Below are positions 1 through 7,759 of a stretch of 64,000 bases of DNA, piece after piece. The stretch covers positions 248,001 to 312,000 of the forward strand of contig NZ_JAHBYB010000003.1 of assembly GCF_019636155.1 (NCBI RefSeq), given 5' to 3'. How positions within the stretch are numbered: position 1 is the stretch's first letter; the number at the start of each line of letters is the position of its first letter. The notes under the pieces are model-generated. The model saw only the letters and a program-made list of their open reading frames with translations, did not search any database and had not been told where the DNA came from. The translations under genes and the position numbers were made by a program. The DNA comes from Brevundimonas sp. GTDB taxonomy: Bacteria > Pseudomonadota > Alphaproteobacteria > Caulobacterales > Caulobacteraceae.

Positions 1-691
<691 letters not shown>

Positions 692-725
692 TCAGGCGCG
701 CCGCATTCTTGTTGTCGGCGCGTGC

Positions 726-1280
726 TTACGCACGCTTGAGGGCGAACTTCATCTGGTCGAGCTTGGTCTTCAGCGAGGCGTCGAACAGCTTCGAGCCGAC
801 CTTGACCTTCAGGCCGCCCAGGATCGACGGATCGACGCGGACGGTGGTTTCGGGGTCCTTGCCCAGCGCCGTGCGCAGGGCCGACTGGATCGACTTCAGC
901 TGGGCGGCGCTCAGGGCCTGGGCCGACACGACCTCGGCGGCCACCACGCCCGTCTTCTTGGCATACAGGGCCTCGAAGGCGGCGATGACGGCGGTCAGGT
1001 CGCGCGCGCGGCCGTTGGCGGCCAGCAGGCCGAGGAATTTCTTGGTCGTGCCGTTGAATTTCGCCTTGTCGGCGATGGCGGTCAGGCCCTTGGCCTGATC
1101 GTCCGATGCGATGACCGGCGAGGTCAGCAGGCGGCGCAGGTCCGCGCTCTCCCCGAAGGCGGCGCGCAGCGACTTCAGGTCGGCCCGCACGGCCTCCAGC
1201 GCCTTGGTCTCGTCAGCGAGGTCGAACAGCGCCTGTGCATAGCGCTCGCCGACTTCCGTCGTCCTGAAATCGTCAGCCAC
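726..1280 (-). CDS. atpH: ATP synthase F1 subunit delta
   Basis: Delta subunit (OSCP homologue) joining the F1 catalytic head to the peripheral stalk. The protein is 184 residues with the start chosen here, normal for the family. The N-terminus ([21 protein letters not shown]) and the C-terminus with [21 protein letters not shown] are diagnostic. The frame is open further upstream to 1442, but family length and N-terminal homology favour the GTG at 1280. No strong ribosome-binding site precedes it. First gene of the atp operon; the 263-base gap to the divergent TerC-family gene must hold its promoter. Confidence 0.95.
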   Translation of the reverse strand: MADDFRTTEVGERYAQALFDLADETKALEAVRADLKSLRAAFGESADLRRLLTSPVIASDDQAKGLTAIADKAKFNGTTKKFLGLLAANGRARDLTAVIAAFEALYAKKTGVVAAEVVSAQALSAAQLKSIQSALRTALGKDPETTVRVDPSILGGLKVKVGSKLFDASLKTKLDQMKFALKRA

Positions 1281-1471
1281 AGATATAATGTCCGCGCGGT
1301 TAGCGTTCCATCGTGATCGAAGCGAACTCTCGCTGCGACCAAAGGCTTGAAATGCTTGCAGAAAGCATACCGGAGACATGTCTTGCGATATGTCATCTGG
1401 CGAAGCCGGGCGCCGGATAGCACCTATCCCCCCAAACCGCAACCGAGGCGGCAGGCCGCACCCCGTGCGGA

Positions 1472-1500
1472 TTGCGGCCTAAGAAACCGCAACGCTAGAA
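1472..1500 (+). promoter_or_regulatory. candidate promoter of the TerC-family gene
   Basis: TTGCGG at 1472-1477 and CTAGAA at 1495-1500 are separated by exactly 17 bases, about 44 bases before the start codon. This fits the housekeeping sigma pattern of Caulobacterales, where TTGCGG-like -35 boxes are common. Inferred by eye only. Confidence 0.4.
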
Positions 1501-1543
1501 GCGCATTTAGGCAATCGCCGCCTGATCGAACCCCGGGACATTC

Positions 1544-2383
1544 ATGTTCGACGTCGCCCATCTCGTGACCGACCCCGCAGCCTGGGCCGCCCTGGTGACC
1601 CTTGTGGTCATGGAGGTGGTGCTGGGGATCGACAACCTGGTCTTCATCTCCATCCTGTCGAACAAGCTGCCGCCCGAACATCGCCAGAGGACCCGGCGCA
1701 TCGGCATTAGCCTGGCCCTGATCATGCGGCTGGGCCTTCTGGCCACCATCGGCTGGATCGTCGGCCTGACCGCCCCCGTCTTCGACCTGGGTCTGGTCGG
1801 GCCGCTGAACGCCCATGGCGAACCCAGTTTCGACACCGCCTTCTCGTGGCGGGACATCATCCTGCTGGCCGGCGGCCTGTTCCTGGTGTGGAAGGCGACC
1901 AAGGAAATCCACCACACCGTCGATCCGACCCCCACCGACGCCGTGCTCGACAAGAAGGCGGTGGTTCTCAACAACGTCGGCGCCGCCATCTTCCAGATCA
2001 TCCTGCTGGACCTGGTCTTCTCGATCGATTCCATCCTGACCGCCGTGGGCATGACCGATCACGTGCCGATCATGATGGTGGCGGTGATCGCCGCCGTGAC
2101 GGTGATGCTTCTGGCCGCCGATCCCCTGGCGAACTTCATCGAGAAGAACCCGACCGTGGTCATGCTGGCCCTGGGCTTCCTGCTGATGATCGGCATGGTG
2201 CTGATCGCCGACGCCTTCGGGGTGCATGTGCCCAAGGGCTATATCTACGCCGCCATGGCCTTCTCGGCCCTGGTCGAGGGGCTGAACATGATGGGTCGCT
2301 CCTCGGCCCAGAAACGGGCCGCCGCCGAGGAGGCCGCCCGCGCCGCCCTGAACGACCGCGAGAAAGCCGAGCCCGGCGTCTGA
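1544..2383 (+). CDS. TerC family integral membrane protein
   Basis: Predicted inner-membrane protein of 279 residues with seven or more hydrophobic segments. The TerC hallmark EVVLGIDN lies at residues 24-31. A second signature, [10 protein letters not shown], is centred near residue 162; the two acidic-in-membrane motifs are characteristic of the family. TerC-family proteins are linked to tellurite resistance and, in other bacteria, to manganese export and metallation of secreted enzymes. Which role applies here cannot be read from sequence, and no ter operon partners are nearby. The C-terminal 20 residues are Ala/Glu-rich and cytoplasmic. Confidence 0.92.
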   Translation: MFDVAHLVTDPAAWAALVTLVVMEVVLGIDNLVFISILSNKLPPEHRQRTRRIGISLALIMRLGLLATIGWIVGLTAPVFDLGLVGPLNAHGEPSFDTAFSWRDIILLAGGLFLVWKATKEIHHTVDPTPTDAVLDKKAVVLNNVGAAIFQIILLDLVFSIDSILTAVGMTDHVPIMMVAVIAAVTVMLLAADPLANFIEKNPTVVMLALGFLLMIGMVLIADAFGVHVPKGYIYAAMAFSALVEGLNMMGRSSAQKRAAAEEAARAALNDREKAEPGV

Positions 2384-2390
2384 TCCGGAC

Positions 2391-2735
2391 TCAGTTCCCG
2401 GTCTCGGCCGCGACCCGCGCCCGTTCGGCCCGGGTCGCCTCGTCGCGGGCCCGGCGCTCGGCCGCCAGCCGATGCTCGACGGCGACCAGTTCGCGGTTGT
2501 TGTCGGCCGAGGCCTCGGCCCGGCTCTGGCCCGCCTTGCGGCCGGTGATGTCGGCGACCGCCACCGGCGTGACGCATCGCCGCTGCTCGGCCCACCACCA
2601 GCGGCCGGAGGTTTCGCAGCGGTCCGCCGGATTGCCCCAGAAGACCTGGTACAGGCCCGCCCCTCCGGCCAGCAGGCCGAACAGCAGGAAGAACAGGACG
2701 CCCAGCCGCGCCGGGGTCAGAAAGCGTTTGATCAT
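2391..2735 (-). CDS. small single-pass membrane protein, function unknown
   Basis: A protein of 114 residues that I do not recognise as a named family. After MIKRFLTPAR comes one hydrophobic segment at about residues 10-30. A short domain with two cysteines follows (RCETSGRWWW ... RRCVTP), possibly a disulfide or metal pair outside the cytoplasm. The C-terminal half is charged and Ala/Arg-rich, likely a helix. The ATG at 2735 was chosen over a longer upstream frame because the membrane segment begins directly after it and upstream sequence would overlap the etfB region. It converges with the TerC-family gene (7-base gap) and diverges from etfB. Confidence 0.65.
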   Translation of the reverse strand: MIKRFLTPARLGVLFFLLFGLLAGGAGLYQVFWGNPADRCETSGRWWWAEQRRCVTPVAVADITGRKAGQSRAEASADNNRELVAVEHRLAAERRARDEATRAERARVAAETGN

Positions 2736-2757
2736 GGCGGCTTTACCCGGCGTTACG

Positions 2758-2786
2758 TTGACAGGCCTTCCCGTCCGGTCCAATCC
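2758..2786 (+). promoter_or_regulatory. candidate promoter of etfBA
   Basis: TTGACA at 2758-2763 is a perfect -35 box. Seventeen bases downstream is only a weak -10 (CAATCC, 2781-2786). It lies about 40 bases before the etfB start, in the gap between divergent genes. Confidence 0.35.
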
Positions 2787-2823
2787 CTGCCGCAAGATTC
2801 CGGCCAGCTGATGGAATAGCGCA

Positions 2824-3588
2824 ATGAAGGTTCTCGTCCCCGTCAAACGGGTGATCGACTCCAACGTCAAGGCCCGCGTGAAGGCGGACCAGACCGGCGT
2901 CGATCTGGCCAACGTCAAGATGAGCATGAATCCCTTCGACGAGATCGCCGTCGAAGAGGCCGTGCGCCTGAAGGAAGGCAAGGATCACCACGCCGCCGGC
3001 ACGGCGACCGAGATCGTGGTCGTCTCCATCGGCGTGACCCAGGCCCAGGAGACCATCCGCACCGCCCTGGCCATGGGCGCCGACCGCGGCGTCCTGGTCC
3101 AGTCGGACGCCGATCTGGAACCCCTGGCCGTGGCCAAGATCCTGAAGGCCGTGGCCGAGGAAGAGAAACCCGACCTGATCCTAATGGGCAAACAGTCGAT
3201 CGACGGTGACAACAATGCCGTGGGTCAGATGCTGGCCGCCCTGCTGGACTGGCCCCAGGCCACCTTCGCCGGCAAGGTCGAGATCGGCGGCGGCAAGGCC
3301 ACCGTGACCCGCGAAGTGGATGGCGGCCTGCAGACCCTGGCGGCGGCCCTGCCGGCCGTGGTCACCGTGGACCTGCGGCTGAACACGCCGCGCTATGCGT
3401 CCCTGCCCAACATCATGAAGGCCAAGAAGAAGGAGATCGCCATGAAGGCGGTCGCCGACTACGGCGTCGACACCGCGCCACGCCTCAAGGTTCTGAAGGT
3501 CGCCGAGCCGCCCAAGCGGTCGGCGGGCGTCAAGGTCGCCGACGCGGCCGAACTGGTCTCCAAGCTGAAATCCGCGGGGGTGCTGTAA
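2824..3588 (+). CDS. etfB: electron transfer flavoprotein subunit beta
   Basis: Beta subunit (FixA family) of the soluble ETF heterodimer, which carries electrons from acyl-CoA and related dehydrogenases to ETF:quinone oxidoreductase. The length of 254 residues is typical. The N-terminus [12 protein letters not shown], the [15 protein letters not shown] segment (nucleotide-binding region) and the C-terminal recognition loop are all present. Its TAA stop overlaps the etfA ATG by one base (TAATG), so the two subunits are translationally coupled. An acyl-CoA dehydrogenase gene lies just downstream on the other strand, a plausible electron donor. Confidence 0.97.
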   Translation: MKVLVPVKRVIDSNVKARVKADQTGVDLANVKMSMNPFDEIAVEEAVRLKEGKDHHAAGTATEIVVVSIGVTQAQETIRTALAMGADRGVLVQSDADLEPLAVAKILKAVAEEEKPDLILMGKQSIDGDNNAVGQMLAALLDWPQATFAGKVEIGGGKATVTREVDGGLQTLAAALPAVVTVDLRLNTPRYASLPNIMKAKKKEIAMKAVADYGVDTAPRLKVLKVAEPPKRSAGVKVADAAELVSKLKSAGVL

Positions 3589-4517
3589 TGGCCGTTCTCG
3601 TCATCGCCGATCACGATGGTTCGGCCGTCCGCGACACCACGAACAAGACGATCACCGCCGCCCTGGCCATCTCGGGCGACGTGGACCTGCTGGTCCTGGG
3701 CAAGGGCGCCAAGGGCGTGGCCGCCGCCGCCGCGAAGATCTCGGGCGTGCGCAAGGTGCTGCTGGCCGACGGCGACGCCGTGGGCCACGGCCTGGCCGAG
3801 GCGGTCGAGGCGACCGTCCTGCCCCTGGCCGGCGGCTATGACGCCATCCTGACCCCCGCCAACACCGACGGCAAGAATTTCGCCCCGCGCATCGCCGCCA
3901 AGCTGGACACGGCGCCCATATCGGACATCATCGAGGTGGTGTCCGCCGATACCTTTGTGCGTCCGATCTATGCAGGCAACGCCCTGGAGACGGTGCAGTC
4001 CTCGGACGCCAAGAAGGTCATCACCGTGCGCCCGACCGCCTTCGCGGCCGCCGGCGAAGGCGGCTCGGCCTCGGTCGAGACGGTCGCCGCCGGCGACGCG
4101 CCGAAGACGGCCTTCGTCTCGGAGGAAATGGTCAAGTCGGACCGGCCCGAACTGGGCGCCGCCAAGATCGTCGTCTCGGGCGGCCGCGCCCTGGGCTCGG
4201 CGGAAGAGTTCCACGCCGTCATGGACCCCCTGGCCGACAAGCTGGGCGCCGCCGTGGGCGCCAGCCGCGCCGCCGTCGACGCCGGCTACGCCCCCAACGA
4301 CTATCAGGTCGGCCAGACCGGCAAGGTGGTGGCGCCGCAACTCTACATCGCCATCGGCATCTCGGGCGCCATCCAGCACCTGGCGGGCATGAAGGACTCC
4401 AAGGTCATCGTGGCCATCAACAAGGACGCTGACGCCCCGATCTTCCAGGTCGCGGACTATGGGCTGGTGGCCGACTACAAGACCGCCGTGCCCGAACTGA
4501 TGGCCGCCCTGGGCTGA
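3588..4517 (+). CDS. etfA: electron transfer flavoprotein subunit alpha
   Basis: Alpha subunit of ETF, carrying the FAD. It has 309 residues, the usual length. The N-terminal domain is followed by the C-terminal FAD-binding domain with the family signature [16 protein letters not shown], then [19 protein letters not shown]. It is coupled to etfB by a one-base overlap. Downstream, a long imperfect hairpin without a T-run separates it from the convergent acyl-CoA dehydrogenase. Confidence 0.97.
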   Translation: MAVLVIADHDGSAVRDTTNKTITAALAISGDVDLLVLGKGAKGVAAAAAKISGVRKVLLADGDAVGHGLAEAVEATVLPLAGGYDAILTPANTDGKNFAPRIAAKLDTAPISDIIEVVSADTFVRPIYAGNALETVQSSDAKKVITVRPTAFAAAGEGGSASVETVAAGDAPKTAFVSEEMVKSDRPELGAAKIVVSGGRALGSAEEFHAVMDPLADKLGAAVGASRAAVDAGYAPNDYQVGQTGKVVAPQLYIAIGISGAIQHLAGMKDSKVIVAINKDADAPIFQVADYGLVADYKTAVPELMAALG

Positions 4518-4522
4518 TCTTC

Positions 4523-4561
4523 GATCCGTTTCCGTCCCGGACGCCGGGGCGGGAACGGATC
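4523..4561. terminator. long hairpin between convergent etfA and acyl-CoA dehydrogenase
   Basis: Inverted repeat of about 18 bases per arm with two mismatches, from GATCCGTT at the left end to AACGGATC at the right end. There is no T-run, so intrinsic termination is uncertain. It overlaps the stop codon region of the dehydrogenase gene. Confidence 0.4.
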
Positions 4562-5684
4562 AGAATCGCTGGGCGCGGGCCAGGCCTTCCTGATGGAAGG
4601 CGGGATCGCCTAGGGTTTCGTTCAGAACCCGGACCCGCTTCATGAACAGGCCGATGTCGAATTCGTCGGTCATGCCGACGCCGCCGTGCATCTGGACCCC
4701 CTCCTGCACCGCCAGTTCGGCGACCCGCCCGGCCTTGGCCTTGGCGATGGCGGCGGCCATGGGGGCGTCGTCACGTTCGCCATCCACGGCCTGGAGCGCG
4801 GCCAAGGTGGCGGCGCGGGCGATCTCGATCTCGCTGAACAGATGGGCGGCCCGATGTTGCAGGGCCTGGAACTCGCCGATCAGCCGGCCGAACTGTTGGC
4901 GGGTTCGCAGATAGTCCAGGGTGATCCGGAAGGCCTGGTCCCCGGCTCCGACCAGGGATGAGGCCGCGCAGGCCCGGCCGAGGGCCAGGACGCCGTCCAG
5001 GATCGCCTCGCCTCCGCCCACCGGCCCGATCACGGCGTCAGCGTCGATCTGAACATCCGCCAGGGTGACGCGGGCGGCGTTATGGGCGTCGACCATGACG
5101 GTGCGTTCGATGGCGATGCCCGCGGCCCGGGGATCGACCAGGAACAGGGTGGTCCCCTCCGGCGTCCGCGCGGCCACGATCAGGGCGTCGGCGACATGGC
5201 CGTCCAGAACCATGGCCTTGGCGCCGTTCAGACGGAAGCCGTTGCCCGACCGTTCGGCGGTCGTGGCGATGCGGTCGGGCCGGTGCTTGGCGCCCTCGTC
5301 CAGGGCCAGGGCGACGATGGCCTGGCCTGCCGCGATGCGGGGCAGCCAGGCGGCCTGCTGGTCCGCCGACGCCGCGCCCAGGGTCCGCGCCGCCAGCACC
5401 GCCGTGCCGAAGAAGGGCGAGGGCGTCAGGGTGCGGCCCAGGCTTTCGGCGATGATCCCGGCCTCGACCGCCCCCAGCCCCATGCCCCCATGCGCCTCGG
5501 GGATCAGAACGCCGGCGAAACCCATCTCGCCGAAGGCCCGCCACAGGTCGCGCGACACTCCCTCGGCTTCGCGGTCGTCGCGCAGTTTGCGCAGATGGGC
5601 GATGGGGGCCTGTTCGTTCAGGAAGCCGTCGGCAGCCCCTTGAAGCAGGGTCTGTTCTTCGGTCAGGATCAGGGGCGCGGCCAT
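4560..5684 (-). CDS. acyl-CoA dehydrogenase family protein
   Basis: FAD-dependent acyl-CoA dehydrogenase of 374 residues, the family size, with N-terminal helical, middle beta and C-terminal helical domains. Recognisable segments are LIPEAHGGMGLGAVEAGI near residues 55-75, the middle-domain stretch LNGAKAMVLDGHVADALIVAA, and the C-terminal QFGRLIGEFQALQHRAAHL and MHGGVGMTDEFDIG. The ATG at 5684 follows a clear GGAGAG Shine-Dalgarno; the longer frame reads into GC-rich non-coding sequence. Electrons would pass to the ETF encoded next door. Substrate chain length cannot be told. Confidence 0.93.
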   Translation of the reverse strand: MAAPLILTEEQTLLQGAADGFLNEQAPIAHLRKLRDDREAEGVSRDLWRAFGEMGFAGVLIPEAHGGMGLGAVEAGIIAESLGRTLTPSPFFGTAVLAARTLGAASADQQAAWLPRIAAGQAIVALALDEGAKHRPDRIATTAERSGNGFRLNGAKAMVLDGHVADALIVAARTPEGTTLFLVDPRAAGIAIERTVMVDAHNAARVTLADVQIDADAVIGPVGGGEAILDGVLALGRACAASSLVGAGDQAFRITLDYLRTRQQFGRLIGEFQALQHRAAHLFSEIEIARAATLAALQAVDGERDDAPMAAAIAKAKAGRVAELAVQEGVQMHGGVGMTDEFDIGLFMKRVRVLNETLGDPAFHQEGLARAQRF

Positions 5685-5733
5685 CTCTCCGGGATAGGGC
5701 CCGCCGCCGCCCGCGGCAAGCGGCGGGGGTGGG

Positions 5734-6714
5734 TCACGGCGCGGGTCGCAGGGCCCGGGCCAGGAAGGCCGTGACCCGCGGCCAGGCGTCGGCGCGGGCG
5801 GCGGCGTTCGCATCGGGCGTTCCGCCGCTGCGATGGGCCTGGCGCGGACCGCCGTCGCCGATCAGGTCATGCCCCGCCTCGGGATAGATCAGGGCCTCGG
5901 TCGGCAGGCCCGCCGCCTGGCGCGCGGCGACGATGTTGCGGGCCTGGCGGGCCGAGTTCCACTGGGCGTCCTGCTCGCCCGCGATCAGCATCAGGGCGCC
6001 GCCATAGTTTTCGACCGGGATGCGGGCCTCGGCTTCGCGCTCGGGGTGGTCGGCGCGGCCGTTCTCGTGGATGGCGCGCAGGTCCGCCGCGTCGCCCGCC
6101 AGCAGCCCCTCGACGAAACCCCGATAGGGCATGAAGGCCAGGGCCTGGCCGTCGAAGGCGAAGGACGACCGCGTGCCCTCGGCCTCCAGCGTCTCCAGGC
6201 CCCAGCCCTCCCAGACGAGGTCGCTGGGCGTATAGGCGACGACCGCGTCGATCCAGGGATAACGGCTGGCCGCGATCAGGGCGAACTCGGACCCCTTGGA
6301 GCCGGAGAACAGGCCGAACCGCTCGACGTCGGCGCCGGGCATGGCCGCCACGGCGTCGCGCAGCCGCGCCAGCTGGTCCACCGGAATGTCGACGAAACTG
6401 CCCGACAGTTCCGGCAGGGCCTTGGGCGGCCCATACTGGCCCCAGTCGGGCGAATAATAGGGCAGGCCCACCGCCACATAGCCCAGCCGGGCCAGGATCG
6501 GCCCGAACCGCTCGCCCGCCTCGGTCCCGCCGTCCGCCCCGTGCAGTATCACCACCACCGGTCGCGAGACGCCGTCATCCAGCCGCCAGGCGGCCGCGTG
6601 GGGGAATCCCTCGACGGGGGTGCGACGGATGTCCTGGGCCAGGGCGGGCAGGGCGACGCCCAGCATCAGGGTCGCGGCGAGGGCGCCGAAGACTCGGCGG
6701 GTGGGTCGGATCAT
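5734..6714 (-). CDS. secreted alpha/beta hydrolase with BAAT-type nucleophile motif
   Basis: Predicted exported protein of 326 residues with a signal peptide (hydrophobic 8-22, cleavage after ALPALA near residue 26). The fold is alpha/beta hydrolase: oxyanion HGADGG at 59-64, nucleophile segment FGLFSGSKGSE with Ser139, then a long catalytic-domain insert, a late aspartate and a histidine near EAGHDLIG. The SKG-x-E context and the following YPWIDAVVAYTPSDLVWEG resemble the C-terminal domain of bile acid-CoA amino acid N-acyltransferase/acyl-CoA thioesterases more than standard GxSxG esterases. Substrate unknown; an exported thioesterase or dienelactone-hydrolase-like enzyme are both possible. 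Confidence 0.8.
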   Translation of the reverse strand: MIRPTRRVFGALAATLMLGVALPALAQDIRRTPVEGFPHAAAWRLDDGVSRPVVVILHGADGGTEAGERFGPILARLGYVAVGLPYYSPDWGQYGPPKALPELSGSFVDIPVDQLARLRDAVAAMPGADVERFGLFSGSKGSEFALIAASRYPWIDAVVAYTPSDLVWEGWGLETLEAEGTRSSFAFDGQALAFMPYRGFVEGLLAGDAADLRAIHENGRADHPEREAEARIPVENYGGALMLIAGEQDAQWNSARQARNIVAARQAAGLPTEALIYPEAGHDLIGDGGPRQAHRSGGTPDANAAARADAWPRVTAFLARALRPAP

Positions 6715-6790
6715 TCTGGTCTCCCGTCAGCGAACCGGTCGCTTGCGAAGAACAGTCGTCGCCGACCGGCGCAACGGATGCAGCCGTCCC

Positions 6791-7642
6791 TCAGGCCGCC
6801 GGCATGGTCCCGGCATTGATGGCGATACGGCCGATCAGCCCCTTGACGATCAGGTCCAGGGCCGAGCCTTCGCGATAGTCGGCGGCGGCGACGAAATTGA
6901 CCCGGTCTTCCGAGATCAGCCCATAGATCTTGTTCTGGTCCCGCTCGGAATTGCGCGGGTCATAGACGGCGATCGAAAAACCGCCCTTGGTGTGCATCAT
7001 CTTCATGGTCGGCACGTCGGTGTCGCCGTCGCCCAGGAAGATCATCCGTTCGAACGGCACCGGCCGCACGTCGTCGGGGATGAAGCGGTTGATCTGTTCG
7101 TGCTCGTAGTGGTTCAGCACGCCCTTGTTGATGCGGAACAGATACTGGGTCTTGGTGGTGTAGTTGACGCCCACCGCCGGCCAGATGGCCGTGCCGGTCT
7201 TGTCGTAAACGAATTTCGACGCGAAGACGTGGCGGAAGGCGTCGCGGATCGGACAGCCTTCGATCATCTCCTCCAGCCCCGCCGAGACGATATAGTGTTC
7301 GATCTCAAGGCCATATTGCTGGCCGAAGGCGTCGATGCGCTCGAACCAGCCCTTGCCGGTCAGGTCGGACTTCAGCCCGTCGAACAGCTTCACGTCCTGG
7401 CCGTGTTCGCGCAGCATCTTCCTGGTGATCGGCGCCCCGTTCTCGCGCGCCCGCTGCAGCATCAGCTGCATGTACATCAGGATGTTGTCGCCGTCGGATT
7501 CGCGCGTCAGACGGTCGGCCTCGCCCCAGAAGTCGCCGATGCCCATGCCCACCGAGGGGATGAAGGTCACCTCCTGCATGTTCCCGCGCGCCAGGGTGCC
7601 GTCGAAATCGTAGATCAGGGCGGTCTTCAGGGGGGCGGCCAT
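6791..7642 (-). CDS. HAD superfamily phosphatase
   Basis: Cytoplasmic haloacid-dehalogenase-fold hydrolase of 283 residues. Motif I is YDFDGTL (nucleophile Asp12, acid/base Asp14), motif II lies in EHYIVSAGLEE, and motif IV is the strong IFLGDGDTDVPTMK. The large cap between motifs I and II (about 75 residues) suggests a phosphatase on a small substrate, not identifiable from sequence. The gene has a near-consensus AGGAGG Shine-Dalgarno directly followed upstream by the heptamer-repeat element at 7653-7759; divL lies beyond it on the same strand. Confidence 0.85.
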   Translation of the reverse strand: MAAPLKTALIYDFDGTLARGNMQEVTFIPSVGMGIGDFWGEADRLTRESDGDNILMYMQLMLQRARENGAPITRKMLREHGQDVKLFDGLKSDLTGKGWFERIDAFGQQYGLEIEHYIVSAGLEEMIEGCPIRDAFRHVFASKFVYDKTGTAIWPAVGVNYTTKTQYLFRINKGVLNHYEHEQINRFIPDDVRPVPFERMIFLGDGDTDVPTMKMMHTKGGFSIAVYDPRNSERDQNKIYGLISEDRVNFVAAADYREGSALDLIVKGLIGRIAINAGTMPAA

Positions 7643-7652
7643 GCGGCCTCCT

Positions 7653-7759
7653 AGTGGCGAGTGGCGAGTGGCGAGTGGTTAGTGAAGGCCGTGATGCGAG
7701 TCAAAGACGCGCACGCGTCAGCCGCCCTGCTCGCCACTCGCCACTCGCCACTCGCCACT
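7653..7759. mobile_element. ORF-less heptamer-array element (AGTGGCG inverted arrays)
   Basis: Two inverted arrays of 7-base units bracket a 43-base core. The left array (7653-7687) reads AGTGGCG three times, then AGTGGTT and AGTGAAG. The right array (7731-7758) is four perfect units of TCGCCAC, the complement of the left unit in shifted phase. The core has no ORF of note. The arrangement mirrors the larger element at 55798-56286, which carries a gene, so I read this as a non-autonomous or collapsed copy. It sits between divL and the next gene on the same strand, and its right array is translated as the end of DivL. Mobility is inference. Confidence 0.6.

Noticed and set aside
1347..1568. Small plus-strand ORF before the TerC gene
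   Set aside because: It lies in the divergent promoter gap, overlaps the TerC start, and its product is unrecognisable.
7653..7759. CRISPR-like array from the short tandem units
   Set aside because: Units are 7 bases without spacers and in inverted orientation at the two ends; no cas genes are near.
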